A stretch of DNA of 64,000 nucleotides, from NCBI GenBank assembly GCA_036345935.2, contig JADWOT020000002.1:5631756-5695755 (forward strand), read 5' to 3'. Source of the stretch: Taenia hydatigena. Taxonomy: Eukaryota > Platyhelminthes > Cestoda > Cyclophyllidea > Taeniidae. Under the pieces are notes generated by a model. The model made no database searches. It had not been told where the DNA came from and was given only the letters and a program-made list of their open reading frames with translations. How positions within the stretch are numbered: position 1 is the stretch's first letter; every line of letters begins with the position of its first letter. This document shows positions 24,641 to 36,880 of this stretch, one piece after another. The position numbers and the translations under genes are program-made.

Positions 24641-27600
24641 GGACACGCCAACGAGTAGGCATATATTTTATAGGTAGACCACCGATTTTTTAAATTATTC
24701 CTTGCTATTTCTCATTAATAAAATTAGTAAAGCAACATCCATAGATTAATGGGTGTAGAGGAATCGGGAGGATCGGAAAAATCTTTAGCAATAATGGGTT
24801 TTGGATTACTTGATGAGCCAACCCATAACTTATTATTTTAGCCTCATGCATTTTGCATTGGTAGGCATTGGCAAGTCTAACTTAAAGAACAACTTCTTAT
24901 CTTTCAAATATGCTCGAATCACTTGCCTGCAAAATACAAGTTTTTGACTTTGCACGCAACCCCTGCTCCTCTGCCCATTAACCACATATAATACTGACAG
25001 CAGATATGGAAGATACCCTTGCTTACCCGTTTAATTTATCTCAGTCTCATTTACAGAGCTTCGCGCAGCTCTATATTCTCTTCACTAAAACGCATGTCTA
25101 CAGATGCACAGTGTGCTTCGCTCAATTCAGATGGGTCATCCTAATGCTCTTGCAATTGGCTCCCGACCATCTTTGTAAGTGCCGTTCATTTTTGAAAACA
25201 CTTCTCCGCATGCAATTATTTCCGTACACATGATTCCAAACATAATTTAGAGCTTAAACTTGTGCGAAAATGTGTTAACACAGAGTTTTTATGGCAGCCT
25301 GAGAATAAACAAGGCGTTTTAAGCAGGACAACTCCCGTTGTAGTCCAAATGACGAGAACCCAGTCGACTATTAGTCAACTCAAATGAAATGCATCACGAC
25401 TTTAAAACCTTATGCTACGTATGCTTAACGTGTTTCAGCAATCTTCGATCTGCGTTGTCCGATGTGCTCATTACCTTACAGAACCTTCGAGATGCAACGT
25501 ATTGCATTATGTCACACCATATTGCATCGATAGTGTGATTGCTTTTGATTATGAGGCAATAGCGTTGCATAAGCAACACACCACTCATACAAGCAGATAA
25601 TAATGGTAGTGATTTACATAATGCTACCAACATTAAAGCTAAAAAGAATAGCATGATTTAATGGAAATCCCTCTCAAATTATACAGTAGTGCTATGGGTG
25701 TGGAACACGAAAATGGTTATCAGTTTTAGCTGCGGAATCAACAAACATCTTGAATACCAATTATGGGGTACCCTTTGAGTTCCAAGTAGGGTTCAGGCCT
25801 CGTGACCATGAAAAAGGTACTTGCTTACCATGACTACGCCAAAAGATAGATGCTATGGACTAAATTTTGGCTCAGTTCAGGCGACCTTAAGTTCTAATAG
25901 CACTCATTATTATTAGTCTTAAAACACACAAATAACTTAAGGATGTACATAACTGCTTTGCTGTCTAACTACTTTCTACGTCGATACGAAATCGGATTAC
26001 ACAATTGTGGTTGTGATTGTGCTGTAGTGCAATTCTTAGCAAAGATGGCAGATTTTGCATTCGGTAGGATTACGCCTACAAAGCTATATAAATCAATGTT
26101 GATTAGGGCTTGCGAATATGTAGTTAAGGCGGTGGAAACACCCTACTCCCATCCAAAGGTGTGATTCTGTACTTGGGTGAAATCACTATCTTGAATTTCC
26201 GCGCTGAGCGTGAGCACCGTAATCCAGGGAAAATTTCTCATAAACAGGTTTATAAGGCTGCAGAATGAATAGCAGCATGCGCTGAATGCAAGAACACTCG
26301 GGTTAGGGAGGGCGATTCATTGGAACACGTCACGTCGCCAGGTTGACTGCAGTACAGTGGTTCAGAAGGGCGAAAATTAGGTAGGCGTTGGTTGCAGTTG
26401 CGTAAAGCTAATCTGAATTAGGTGGCAAGACCGCGATGCTGCTAACGTGTCAATAAACGTATACATAACCTTTTTGTCGACTTTTTCTTTGCTATTTCTT
26501 TAACCAGGGATCAGTCAGTAACGTGGAAAAGGACTAAAAAGATTATCTGGCAATTCGTTCATTAGGGGTCATTTATTTGTCTCATTCCTTGAACTCTGTG
26601 GCATGATTGTATAAAGTGATTGAGACTTTTGGAAATAAGCTACTCAATTCACCTTCCATGTAGCAATGTCATAGAGAGGCTTACTTCATCATCAATAGTT
26701 GTTTGTGTACGCGAGCGAATGAGGAGAGAAGAGGTAGACGAGCATAACCGATTGCGCTACCTCTAGAATGAACAAAGATTCTAAATAAAACTAAAAATTA
26801 TGGCAACAAAGAAAGCGAAGCCAAAATGGAAGCATTGCGCATCGGTCGAACCTAAATACGGGAATTATAAAATGGGAACTGCTGCGAGCAATTACAGTCA
26901 AAAGCAGGATGACAAGTTTCATTTCTGATCAATTTAGGATCAAAAGGAAGGAAAAGGGAATTATCGCCCGTATCCTTGCTAAAGGTATTCGCAGAATAAA
27001 ACTCGCATCTGACTCTCAATTAGAGTCAAATCTTGTCAGAGAGAAATCCGATTTTTTTTTTGCCAAACTAGGCGCACTTATCATCAGCCAGACCCTAACG
27101 AGAACCACCGCAAGTAATTACTACATAAAGCGAGCTGAAATTGCATAATTCTGGTCGATTCCAGATCTAAACAGACAGAATATAACCTGGCTATATACAC
27201 TTGTACTATTAACTGTCTTTGCCATATCTCTTTGTCCGTAGGCCAGGTCTAAATTTTTGTTGTATAACACAAAATATCATAACTCTCAGGGATGGAGGAA
27301 AGAGCCAAGTAAAAACTGAGTAATTTTTGGATATAGAAAGAAAGATTGTAGCCATACGATTTTGAAGTCTTAGCTTTTGTAGCGAAATACTTAGCAGTAC
27401 ATTGCTGTCATATCCAATTGTCACATGTTTTAAAGCCGACGTATCATAGCACTTGATTTTTAATTTCAATTAATTCTAGAATAGAATTTAAACATGTAGC
27501 ATGGCTTTGGAATCAAAGTTCTCCTAACTTTTTTGCTACAGCACCATAGAAAGCCATCAGCTAGAGTTTTACTTGAGTTATTTCCAGATCAAGGCGTGGA

Positions 27601-28874
27601 GCGCATAAAACGCTGCATACGTGGGCTAACCTATCTTTGTATTAAATACATACTGCTTTGTAAATGCAGCAATCTTAGCTTGCAGTCAAAGCGTAATATC
27701 ACTCATAATAAAGTAGACAAAGCTGCCGAGCCGAGCGAAGTTTCACGCTGACACACCGTCAGCGCTCAACCTGCCATCACAATGTATCTGGGCGTTCACC
27801 TGAAGGCAAAACCTAGATATTCGCCTAAATAAAACATTTATTTGAAAATAGGTCGTGGGGAATACGAAGGCGTGGAGCTGGAATTGTCTCTTGGCTTCAG
27901 GGAAGTAAGTGCACTAACCTAGGTGGAAATTTTCATCTCACAATGGCGTCTGAAGCCTTTACAGTGTAAAGCCGTAATGATGAGCCTGCTTATTATGTAA
28001 GAGCGTCAACTACTGCTGTGGTGCAGAAAGCAGCATCTGAAGGCAGGTAGTGCGCCCCATCAGGCCACGGGCACCACCACTAACATGGTCCACCACACTG
28101 GTGGACAAAGCTTTTAATCATCAAACACAGATGAGTAGCTATGACAGCTTACTGGTTTCCCTGTTGACTGTGTAGTCATGTATAGTTCCTCGCTAAAAAC
28201 CAGGTTTTTTATTGATAGTTTCTTCAATTTTCCACCCCTTAGTCCGAATTCCATATTTTACAACAAGCTTCGATTTCTTATTTTTGGGGGTGCTTTTTTA
28301 TAACCTTATTTACTGAGACAAATATATTCTTAAAGAGGGCGTTCTTAAAGTGATTTTTATAGCAACCTCTGCAAAACAGTCGTTACTAAGCCTGCCGCAA
28401 TGTGAGACTTCGGACTTACGTTAAACTTTTGCTTAACATGTATACATAAACACGATGACTACTTCCCAGCTCCACCGCCCTCATGAGTTGCATTTGGATA
28501 GACTCGTTGTAAAAGAACCTGAAGAAGTCGGGTGCAGGTTAACATGCCAATGGGGATGCGTGTCCGCACCTCAAAACGCCTAGAACGGTGCACAGTAGAG
28601 AGCGCTGTTCGAGAAGCTGTGCATTACAGACAGAGTGCTTGTTGGTAGGATGAGTTCAAAGACTAGGAACGCATATCTTCCCCGCTGACCTACATAGCTG
28701 TGCCAGTTCTCCTTTCCCATGGTTGTCTGTCTGTCTACTTGGTAATATCTCTGTTGTTTAATATACGACAGTCCTTAGGTAGAGAAAACGATTTTATCTG
28801 GTTTCTCTAATTATGAGCACATCCGACCGCGATGGGCTGATGACGCCTAAACCGCAATGCTGCGCATAAGTAGG
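24641..28874. other. no gene recognised
   Basis: AT-rich, apparently unique DNA with only short, unsupported open frames. Confidence 0.35.
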
Positions 28875-29127
28875 CGCCCTCTAAGCCATAGCTCTAGCTT
28901 TATGATTGTTCATGCCTATCGAATGCTTTGGGCGGTCCACGCTTTTGATTGGAGCAAAGAAATAGCTAAAGCATATCATTCTCCAAAAAAGTAACCGGTG
29001 CAGGAGGATGTCGTAAGAATGTTAAAGGGACAGCATAATGATAGATCATTTCCTATCCTCCCGAAGCGGTTGGTTGTGGGATTCATTTGCACCAGCACAG
29101 CGTGCAAATAAACACGGACAATTGGTA
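28875..29127 (+). repeat. 253-bp segment B, copy 1
   Basis: Identical to 45693-45945 except for two substitutions (gcggtcc/gcgttcc and cataatg/catattg). Similarity stops abruptly at both ends. No open frame, terminal inverted repeat or poly-A tail is visible, so it is not an obvious transposon. This copy sits in single-copy sequence and is the likely donor of the 45.7 kb copy. Confidence 0.9.
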
Positions 29128-31502
29128 TTTAAGGAAAGATCTTAGTCTGCGAAGGCGTATTCTTCTGATAGCTCAGCTCTCCCCTTCTACGCTAAATTTC
29201 CACATCATCCTGCATTTTATTGTCTTAGAGACTTAACTGGCTACCAAAACTCGTTTGCCCTTTATAAAGCAAGCTCTCACCCAAATCATCTGCAATTTGC
29301 TAGTGAGACTCGATGTAGCCTCAAAATGAGCACTAGAGATTTCAGTTGCGTCTACTTTTGAGGACACAGCAACCGTGTTTGCTTCTCTGCATTATTAGGC
29401 AGAAGCACCCTCCGCGAAATTCCGAACCGCTTTGGCATTACGAAAGAAATCAGCTCCAAGCATCTCATGCTACGTCAGTTCTTGGCACAACTGCAACCGC
29501 TAACGATGTCTTTCATTTATTAATGTCTTCCTCATACCGCTGAGATCAGTTCTGCAAAGAGAACACCGATGAAACATCGCGTTGCGCAGGTTTAGGAAAG
29601 CTTGGGGCGTGCTTTTAACGTGGCTGCACGCGAGTCAAGAAGTGCGCTTTTAGTTTGTTAGGACCATTTCGGTGCAGGCAGGATGTGAAATATGTAGCTT
29701 ACACGATCTTGGGTTGCAGCGTGGAGGGATCCAACGTGGATGTTTAAGTTTTGTACACCTGTTGGTTATATCAGGAAGCGATGTCAGAAGGAGTTCCTAA
29801 CGCTTTCTGATTGCGATCTCGATTAGCTGACTAAAGGCGTTGTTGGTCATAGAGTGGGTATTCCCGCAACGCTATGTAGCCAAGTATTCTTTCTGAATTA
29901 AACAATCAACTAGCCATTGAGCCTGTCGAGTAAAATGCTTCGAATTGCCCGTTCTGTTAAAAGTTGCAAGTTCCTAGCGTACTCTACATCATCCTCATTA
30001 GGTACTTTGTCGCGATGGAATAAGTATCCAATAAGCTGAGCTAGTACCTTGCGGCATTAGTTGATGTCAGCGTTATGAAAGACCCCGGCATCTATTTTCG
30101 CCGAGGGTAGCCTTTGCACAAGCGCTAATGGAATCAGCAAAATTCATTGGCGCTGAAATATAAGCGAATGTTGGAGCTAACGGTATTCATCTAACCTCCA
30201 TTATTTATGTCATTTAAAAGTTGGAGCTTCCTCGAACACCGCCACCAGCGTACGGTTTTCTCATTTTTCCTGCTTCTAACTTTTGCTACTCCTGGTAATT
30301 GAAGGTTGGATGATTTTAGGCATCTTTAATACAAAAGCAGAACTCTAGATAGGTAACGAATCAGTAGCAGTTAAGGGGTCGGTGTCATCACCTCTGTGAA
30401 ACCAACCCGTTCTTCCTAGACCAGGTTCCAGTTGCTCTCTCGACCCTCACTTGCAAGGTCATTTTTATCTAGCATAAGTTTTACAATTATATTGTAGGCA
30501 GTTTGAAGTTTTAATGAAACCGGAGACCAAGGCAGAAGCACTAAAATAATAGCCAAGCACTAGGGGTGCATTACCGCTGGTTAGCTTATGCTGCATGCTT
30601 TTCATACTCGCTTGAAATAAGTTATGGTGAGTAACTCGAGTTTTACAACTTCTAATCGGCTTCAAAGGACCCACTTACTAATCATTTTGTGAAAATGTTT
30701 TTGGATCACTAGCAAAAAGCTTAAAGTGAAATCTGTTTGATCAAAAAAGACTTCATCATGCTGAAATGCAATCGGTATTGTCGCACCCTTGGATCAATGA
30801 CATCTGAAGTTGGGATCAGCTGCATGTTCAATTTAGACTAGCAAATGCACGCGTATTTGCGTCAGGAAATCTCAACTATGGCCGGTTACTTAGAAACGAA
30901 ACCGAAGCAAGTCATTAAATATCAAGGGGAATCCTTTTGCGTCTTTCCCTTATAACCGGATAAGTTTGGTGTCAACACCAGTCGCGTCGTGGCATTGCAC
31001 AAGTCCTTCATGTGGGGCAAATGCAATGTTAGCTACTCCCACAAACGCTGGAAAACCCACTCCCAAATAGCAACGCAAATCAAGGATTATGTGTTGCATG
31101 GTTTCCTCTCAATGCAGCAAAGTTTTTTTCTAAAAATACAAAGACTGACGTGAATACCATTCCATGAAGGAACAAACATTTAAATGTCATTAAGACGAAA
31201 TTAATAAAGAGCTTATTTCTAACGAGAACTTGAAGCGTAGGGTACAATATAGCGAAACAGGATGCGACTCTAAAGATCGTCAAGATCGGAGAAAGGAAGC
31301 ATGTATTGGAGATGGTGTTGCCTGCGATGCAGGAAGGGGAATCAAAGTTGAGAGAGTGTGAGCGAAGGGACGAGGAGGCGACGAAGCAGCCACAAGTGCC
31401 AGAGGTCCACGAGAGGAGCCTGACCGCAGCACAGGCTCAAGGGTTTCTGCACTCATGCAGCCACAGGTCTACTGATGAGCAAAGGATGAAATCATGACGT
31501 AC
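29128..31502. other. no gene recognised
   Basis: No convincing exon. A 63-codon plus-strand frame at 31306-31497 is rich in Glu/Arg/Gln and lies in purine-rich DNA. I leave it uncalled. Confidence 0.3.
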
Positions 31503-31758
31503 CAATTGTCAATGGTAGCCTACCCGATTCTTCAATTTCAAACATTCTGCCTATGTAAATTGGAGAACTGTAGCTTGTGCGCGATTGATATGAACATGGA
31601 CAGTTGCTGGACGTTTGTCTCGACTCTGGTTGAGACTGATCTTCACGTAAGACATTTTCGATAAAAGAGTTATAGTGATCACCTGGTTCATCACGATGAT
31701 GGTCAGCTCCCAAGAATTCCATAAAGTAGTAAATAGTACAAGCATCCGCGTTGTGGTT
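31503..31758 (-). CDS. candidate exon of unknown gene
   Basis: On the minus strand an open frame starts after acceptor ttgctag and ends at a good donor (G|GTACGT). It encodes about 85 residues, including YYFMEFLGADHHRDEPGDH and SSPIYIGRMFEIEESGRL. Composition looks protein-like, with no low complexity. It lies just downstream of the stronger open frame 31965-32314 on the same strand and may be the next exon. Other frames are also partly open here, and I cannot confirm the phase. No domain recognised. Confidence 0.35.
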
Positions 31759-31964
31759 CTAGCAAGGATGCTAGATAACAACGTGCTGTGATTCCAAGTT
31801 GAGGGGTAAGTAGAATGTTACATAAGGACCAGAAGTGCTATCACGTTCGTGAATCAAGCAAATAGCGTATCTTTGCAAATGATGAGGTGGCATCAGATGT
31901 GGTATTGGAGAGCGTAAAATCCTAAGGCAATAGCATAATAATAGTAGCAAGTTCCACCGACCAT

Positions 31965-32314
31965 TCAACGAATATTCTTTGCCCTGTGAGTTCCTTGACT
32001 AACCACGTCTTCTTGATTAGCAGTACTAGTAGAGGCATTAATCGCATCACCGCTTATCTGATCAAAATCGTTCCTTATGTCTCTCGCATCGTGCACCTCC
32101 AGCATTTTTTGCTCGGTAGGCGGACAGTCGTTATCGCGAGCCCACTCGAGCCACGTGGTATTTGTTGGGAAGCAACGTCCCCTGACTAAAAGACCAGCTA
32201 GCACACGTGTCGTCATTGTAGGTGGCCGTGCAGGATTATCGAGTTTACCGAAAAAGTTGTTTGCTGAATCGGAGGCGGAGCGATCAATGAAATAGGGCAC
32301 CGCCTTCACCAATT
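31965..32314 (-). CDS. probable exon of unknown gene
   Basis: This is one of the longest open frames in the window outside the ankyrin locus, about 116 codons after acceptor cttacctgctag. It reads KAVPYFIDRSASDSANNFFG early on and TTWLEWARDNDCPPTEQKM in the middle, with a Ser/Thr/Asn-rich end, and stops at TGA. Codon usage is mixed and not low complexity, which favours real coding. The reading phase at the acceptor is 1, so an upstream exon is expected. I recognise no domain. The exon probably ends before the stop, at one of several GT sites near 32000. Confidence 0.5.
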
Positions 32315-32958
32315 CTAGCAGGTAAGCCAAACATAATTATACTATAAGACTCGCAATCGAGTCCCTTCTTTCAGCCCAAAATTTTGCCTGTAACCAAAAT
32401 TTCAAACACTATAATTGTTACCTAAAGTCAAACTTCACATACTGAAATAATGAAATGTTCCGTTTCCAGTGTGTGCATTATGAAATCTTCGGCTTTTTTG
32501 CAAAATGCGCTCATCATTACTCTCAAACATTGCTTACATGATTTTTAATACACGTGACTTCGCTCAGCTATGCCAGTGCTCATGAAGGCTAAAAATATGG
32601 GACCGTCTGACGGATCGATGTTGGGATGAAATACGGGTGAGTCGAAAGACACCTCAGGCCTGATCTTGGGATGGCCTGAGCAACATTTGATCTAAAATTA
32701 AACACTTTTCATTCAAAGTGCGCTCTGTGCTATGACGATCGCGAAGTTATCAAAATATCTCTGATGAAATGCGAGGCGCCGACAATGTCTGGACACATTT
32801 GCGCGTTTCAAGCATTCTACAAGGCCATTTGCGGTCCGCATTGTTCAAATAAAAGATTTAGGTCTCATTAACTACCTTCTACCAAACATAAGCAACAGCA
32901 GAAATGGAATGGAATTCCGCGTAAAGTCAAGTAATGCCAAACTGGTGAGGAAATTTAC

Positions 32959-33087
32959 AGTTAACTGGAAGTCTGCATGCGCGTTGTAGTCGGATTTGAG
33001 ACGCAGTGAAACCTTAACCGTGTTCGCGTCGATTCCCATGATGGATGCTTGGCCATCGGCGGAGGCATCAATTGTTCCGCAGAGCGG
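32959..33087 (-). CDS. candidate upstream exon of the same unknown gene
   Basis: A minus-strand frame of about 43 codons reads DASADGQASIMGIDANTVKV followed by SLRLKSDYNAHADFQ and ends at a plausible donor (ACT|GTAAAT, phase 0). The frame is preceded by TAG, which could be the end of an acceptor or a genuine stop in a decayed copy. Phase 0 at its end does not match phase 1 at the 32314 acceptor, so they are not directly joined unless another exon lies between. No family recognised. Confidence 0.3.
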
Positions 33088-36000
33088 CTACACGTCCTCG
33101 CAAATGTATGCTGAGTTGCTGGAGGTGTCATCATCGGGGAGACTTTAATGAAACTAGTCATTTTAATTGCGCCATTCCTAATAATCCTTCATGATTAGGA
33201 ATAACGAAATCAGTCGCTTAGTCGAAAAGTGAAACAAGGGTAGAGGAATAGAGCAGATGACGTTAAAAAACTTTAATGTAAGATAAGCTGTGCACAGAGC
33301 ACTTACAGCGTTTTATTGTTCAGCGCCGCAAAGTCACATGCGAATCAAGGAAATGGGTGTTTGAAGCACCTGGACCCATGCAGAGATGTGACCTCCTGCT
33401 CACAACGAGCCAATCGGCATTCAGGGACACTTGGTTTCGCCATTCTGCAGCTAAGTCTGCTAGCACAGATGCTCTCCCTTAACAGCAGTTTGGTTTCGCC
33501 AAAGTTTTGCGGAGCGGATGGTGGAACACCACTACAGAATGGTGTTGCCTCGAAAAGTGAGCTACAAAATTTGAAAATTTTCAGCACCTTTGCATGACTG
33601 CATTATTTAATTATGATTCGCCTCATTTTTTTTATTCTTAGAAATTGCTGCCTAATAACTATCGGGCTCTTAAAACCAGCTAACTCAAGCTTCTATTAAT
33701 CTCGCTGACCAGTTTTATTCTGAGCTGGCATGACTTAACGGGAAAAATGCACTTCTAATGTCAAAATAGGTCGTTATTTACAACAAAAGCCAGTGTATTA
33801 GAATTTTGCATGGAACGCAACAAGTCTTGGTGCAAATATGCAAAAAGCCAGGTCTAGCATTGCCTATTAGGCTTCAGTGCTAGTGACAAGTTGCACGCTT
33901 GCTTACCCCACCAAAGTAACGCCAAGTAGGAACTAGGTCATGTGCGCGGCCGCATCGCGCTACCCTTACCATTTGTAATAAACGAATGAACTGGCGGCTG
34001 TATCTGTAATACTTATATTCTCCAAATGTGTTTTGTTGGCCGGAGGCGGGGAAACAATTTGAACCTCGTGGCGGAGCGGCGTGGAGACTCGAAAGAGCGT
34101 GACCGTTCCCCGTCCTATATTCCGCATTCGGCCTCGCTGTATAATTTCCTCTCTATGATAAAGGTGTCAAAACATGCTCAGACTTCTCCTAACAAGGGCG
34201 ACCAGAAGAGAGAGGAGGAATCCTCTACAGTATCAGCATCTATCTATACAGATTTGGATTTCAAGTAGCACGATAGCGCCTTATCCATGTCCTTAATTTA
34301 ATCGTGGACCTGGAGCCGCGACGGCTTACATACCATGGACGCTGCAGAATTAAACGTCGTAGTATTATGGCATGGTGTGCGTAAAGTAAGCGATTTCCAC
34401 AGTCTACTATAAAACCGCATTGAGCAATTTTCAAACATTATCAAACATACTTTGCGGCAATGATGTTTTGACATTTTTCGCATCAAAGGACATGATTTGT
34501 CCTTAGGAATAATTGCAAATGGACTTAGTTGAATAGTTTTCCTGAGCTTAAATCCCCACGCATTGGCAATGTGTGTAACCTGCAAAGGTACTGTAGAATT
34601 CATTTTCGCTGTAAATTATGGACTTTGTATTTTTTGTTTCTTTGGTCTGGAATAAAAATACAGAATGTCATGCCGAGTAAACGAACAAGTATACATGTTC
34701 CTTTTGGAAGCTAACTACCATTCGCCCATATTCTTGTCGCATGCACAAAGATGCGCCAGATAGCAGGAAACTCTTCTTTGTGCAAAGTGCATAATTTTGT
34801 CAGCATTTATTAATGACTTAATAACTTAAAGTTAAATACCTCCAGTGATTGACGCACTGCTGCGTAATTCCCTACGTTAAAGGGCTTGTACGTTCAATGC
34901 GATTTGTCGAAAACGCAATGCTGCGAAATTATGCTGGCGGACATGCCTGCTACGTTTGTGGTGATAATCAAATGAGAGTTCGTTCACATGCAGACAGGAC
35001 AAATTAAAATGAGCAAACACACACCCTAGAATCATTCAAATGAAACCCATAAAGCGTAGCAATTTGTCGGCTAAAGATGCCTTGCCTAGAGTGGGTTCAT
35101 TCCTATTCCGATGGCAATGATATTGATATTCAAATGATAAGGGAAAGTAAAGAACAATAAGTGCCATTACGGATTGGGACTCGATTTCCATACGCTGACT
35201 AGAAACTTCGCTAAAACTTATTTACATTGATCGAGGTGGTTAACATGTGTCCTTCGAAACGAAACTGTCCTGAATGGGGTGCATTCAAACGACGGCAAGT
35301 GAATGTCACAGAATAAAACTGTAAGCATAAGCATAGAAAGTCTCAAGCCAAAACATATTTTCATTTTCACATGTTGTAAACATGGTGAATTATTGCTTCA
35401 GTTATGAAAGCAAACAATTCTCCAACCACAAAATGAAGTAAAGATAAAGCCTAATTCTACTCTGAGTACAAAAATGGGAGACCAAAGATTCCATCTGGAT
35501 ATTTATGTAGGTTTGAATCAACTGATGGGAAAGTGACTGAGGATTGTAGCTCCTTATTTGCGTTCTTAAAACAAGTAAGAAATTCGATGAGGATAATGTG
35601 TTGACTGACTTATTTTGAACCACCGAGGCCTAACTTCTTCCCATTCCCGAGCAAAGGCTGAGAGTCATACTTTAGCTCGTGAAGATCTGCAAGCATTCGT
35701 TGCTGCGGCGAACGTGATCTCATACGAAATCCATTAAATCTGTGTCAATTCATACAAAATCCTGACTTCTATTCATGAGCGCTTAAACAATTTTTGCATG
35801 TATGCGAGCTCATTTTTGAAAGCAACAGTTGATGGATTGATTTTGTGATTATTGCTTCACAGAACAAAATTGTGCCATTTGTGGATGAGAGCAGAGCAAA
35901 GAGCGTAATGTAACTTAAAGCACAATCTCAGGCTGAGACCTTGTAGTGCTACATTGAGGGTTCTTTGTCATGATTCTTGGAGTGTGGTTGGTGCTGGCAA

Positions 36001-36676
36001 GGAAAATGCTGACAACGTCCTTCCAACAATAAGAGCATTTGCGCTCATTTTAAAAATAACTTGAAAATAACTTGCTTCTTACATTTACAGCAACTCAAAG
36101 TTGATCGATTTAATTAATCTTAGGCCAGTTCTTTAAACTGGTGACCCTGAATTCTCGCTTTAAAAAAGTAATGTTTGTGTAGGGGTAGCAAAACATCTGC
36201 TTCGTGTCTCACATGACCTAAAAGCACAATATGGAGCTTCGGTCAGGCAATGGACCATAATGCAAAGATGTGCACTGAGTCGCCTCTGATTCGAAGGTAT
36301 GCCTACATAATTTCTTAAATGGCTCAGTCAACAATGTTAGAGCTGTCTGTGGTTATAAACCCACGTGTCCACATTGGTCGTGAGTCTAATTCGTTCTTTC
36401 ACAAATAGCGACAGTAGAAAATAAGTCATGCATATTTGACCAACGACATGGGACGCCTGAGCCACTACAATAGGCCTGAAAATTAGGTGGGATACACCAC
36501 CAATGCACCACAAACATGACGCATGCACGAAATGTGTTAGAAGTCTAATGTTGATCTACCATATTATTGCGCTTGGAAGTCGCGGAAGGTTCCCTCAAAT
36601 CATGGGATTGAAGGAACCACCATCTTGCTACCTATGACTAAGAATCTGCAAGAGCATGAATTAATTTGTAAGCTTC
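33088..36676. other. no firm gene
   Basis: A Cys-rich minus-strand frame near 33345-33567 has an acceptor-like tttcaaattttgtag, and an ATG-started 80-codon plus-strand frame lies at 34026-34268. Neither can be placed in a family or gene model. The remainder is AT-rich. Confidence 0.3.
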
Positions 36677-36880
36677 CTACAAAGAACGAGGGCCACAAAC
36701 ATCTGAAACTTTAGGGAAGATCTTCATCTGGCAAACTTCCAATTTACCAATTACGCTGAATGCCATCATTTCTTTCGTTAAATTGCTAATTCGTACATTT
36801 GAAGCAAAAGTCGTAAAGTCCCAAGTATGGAATGGATGTGGCTTTTGAAGCATAAGCAAGGGCTCTATAGACTCCGCCAC
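36677..36880 (-). pseudogene. MSP/VAP-like domain fragment
   Basis: A minus-strand open frame reads EPLLMLQKPHPFHTWDFTTF, then SNVRISNLTKEMMAFSVIGK and a region ending FPKVSDVCGP before TAG. The order hydrophobic-P...F, then (V/L)x(I/L)xNxTxxxxAFxV, then a later Pro, is that of the major sperm protein/VAP beta-sandwich, here covering only its first two-thirds. No ATG stands at a sensible position, and the second half of the domain is missing. It may be an exon or a truncated copy. The match is by eye and modest. Confidence 0.3.
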
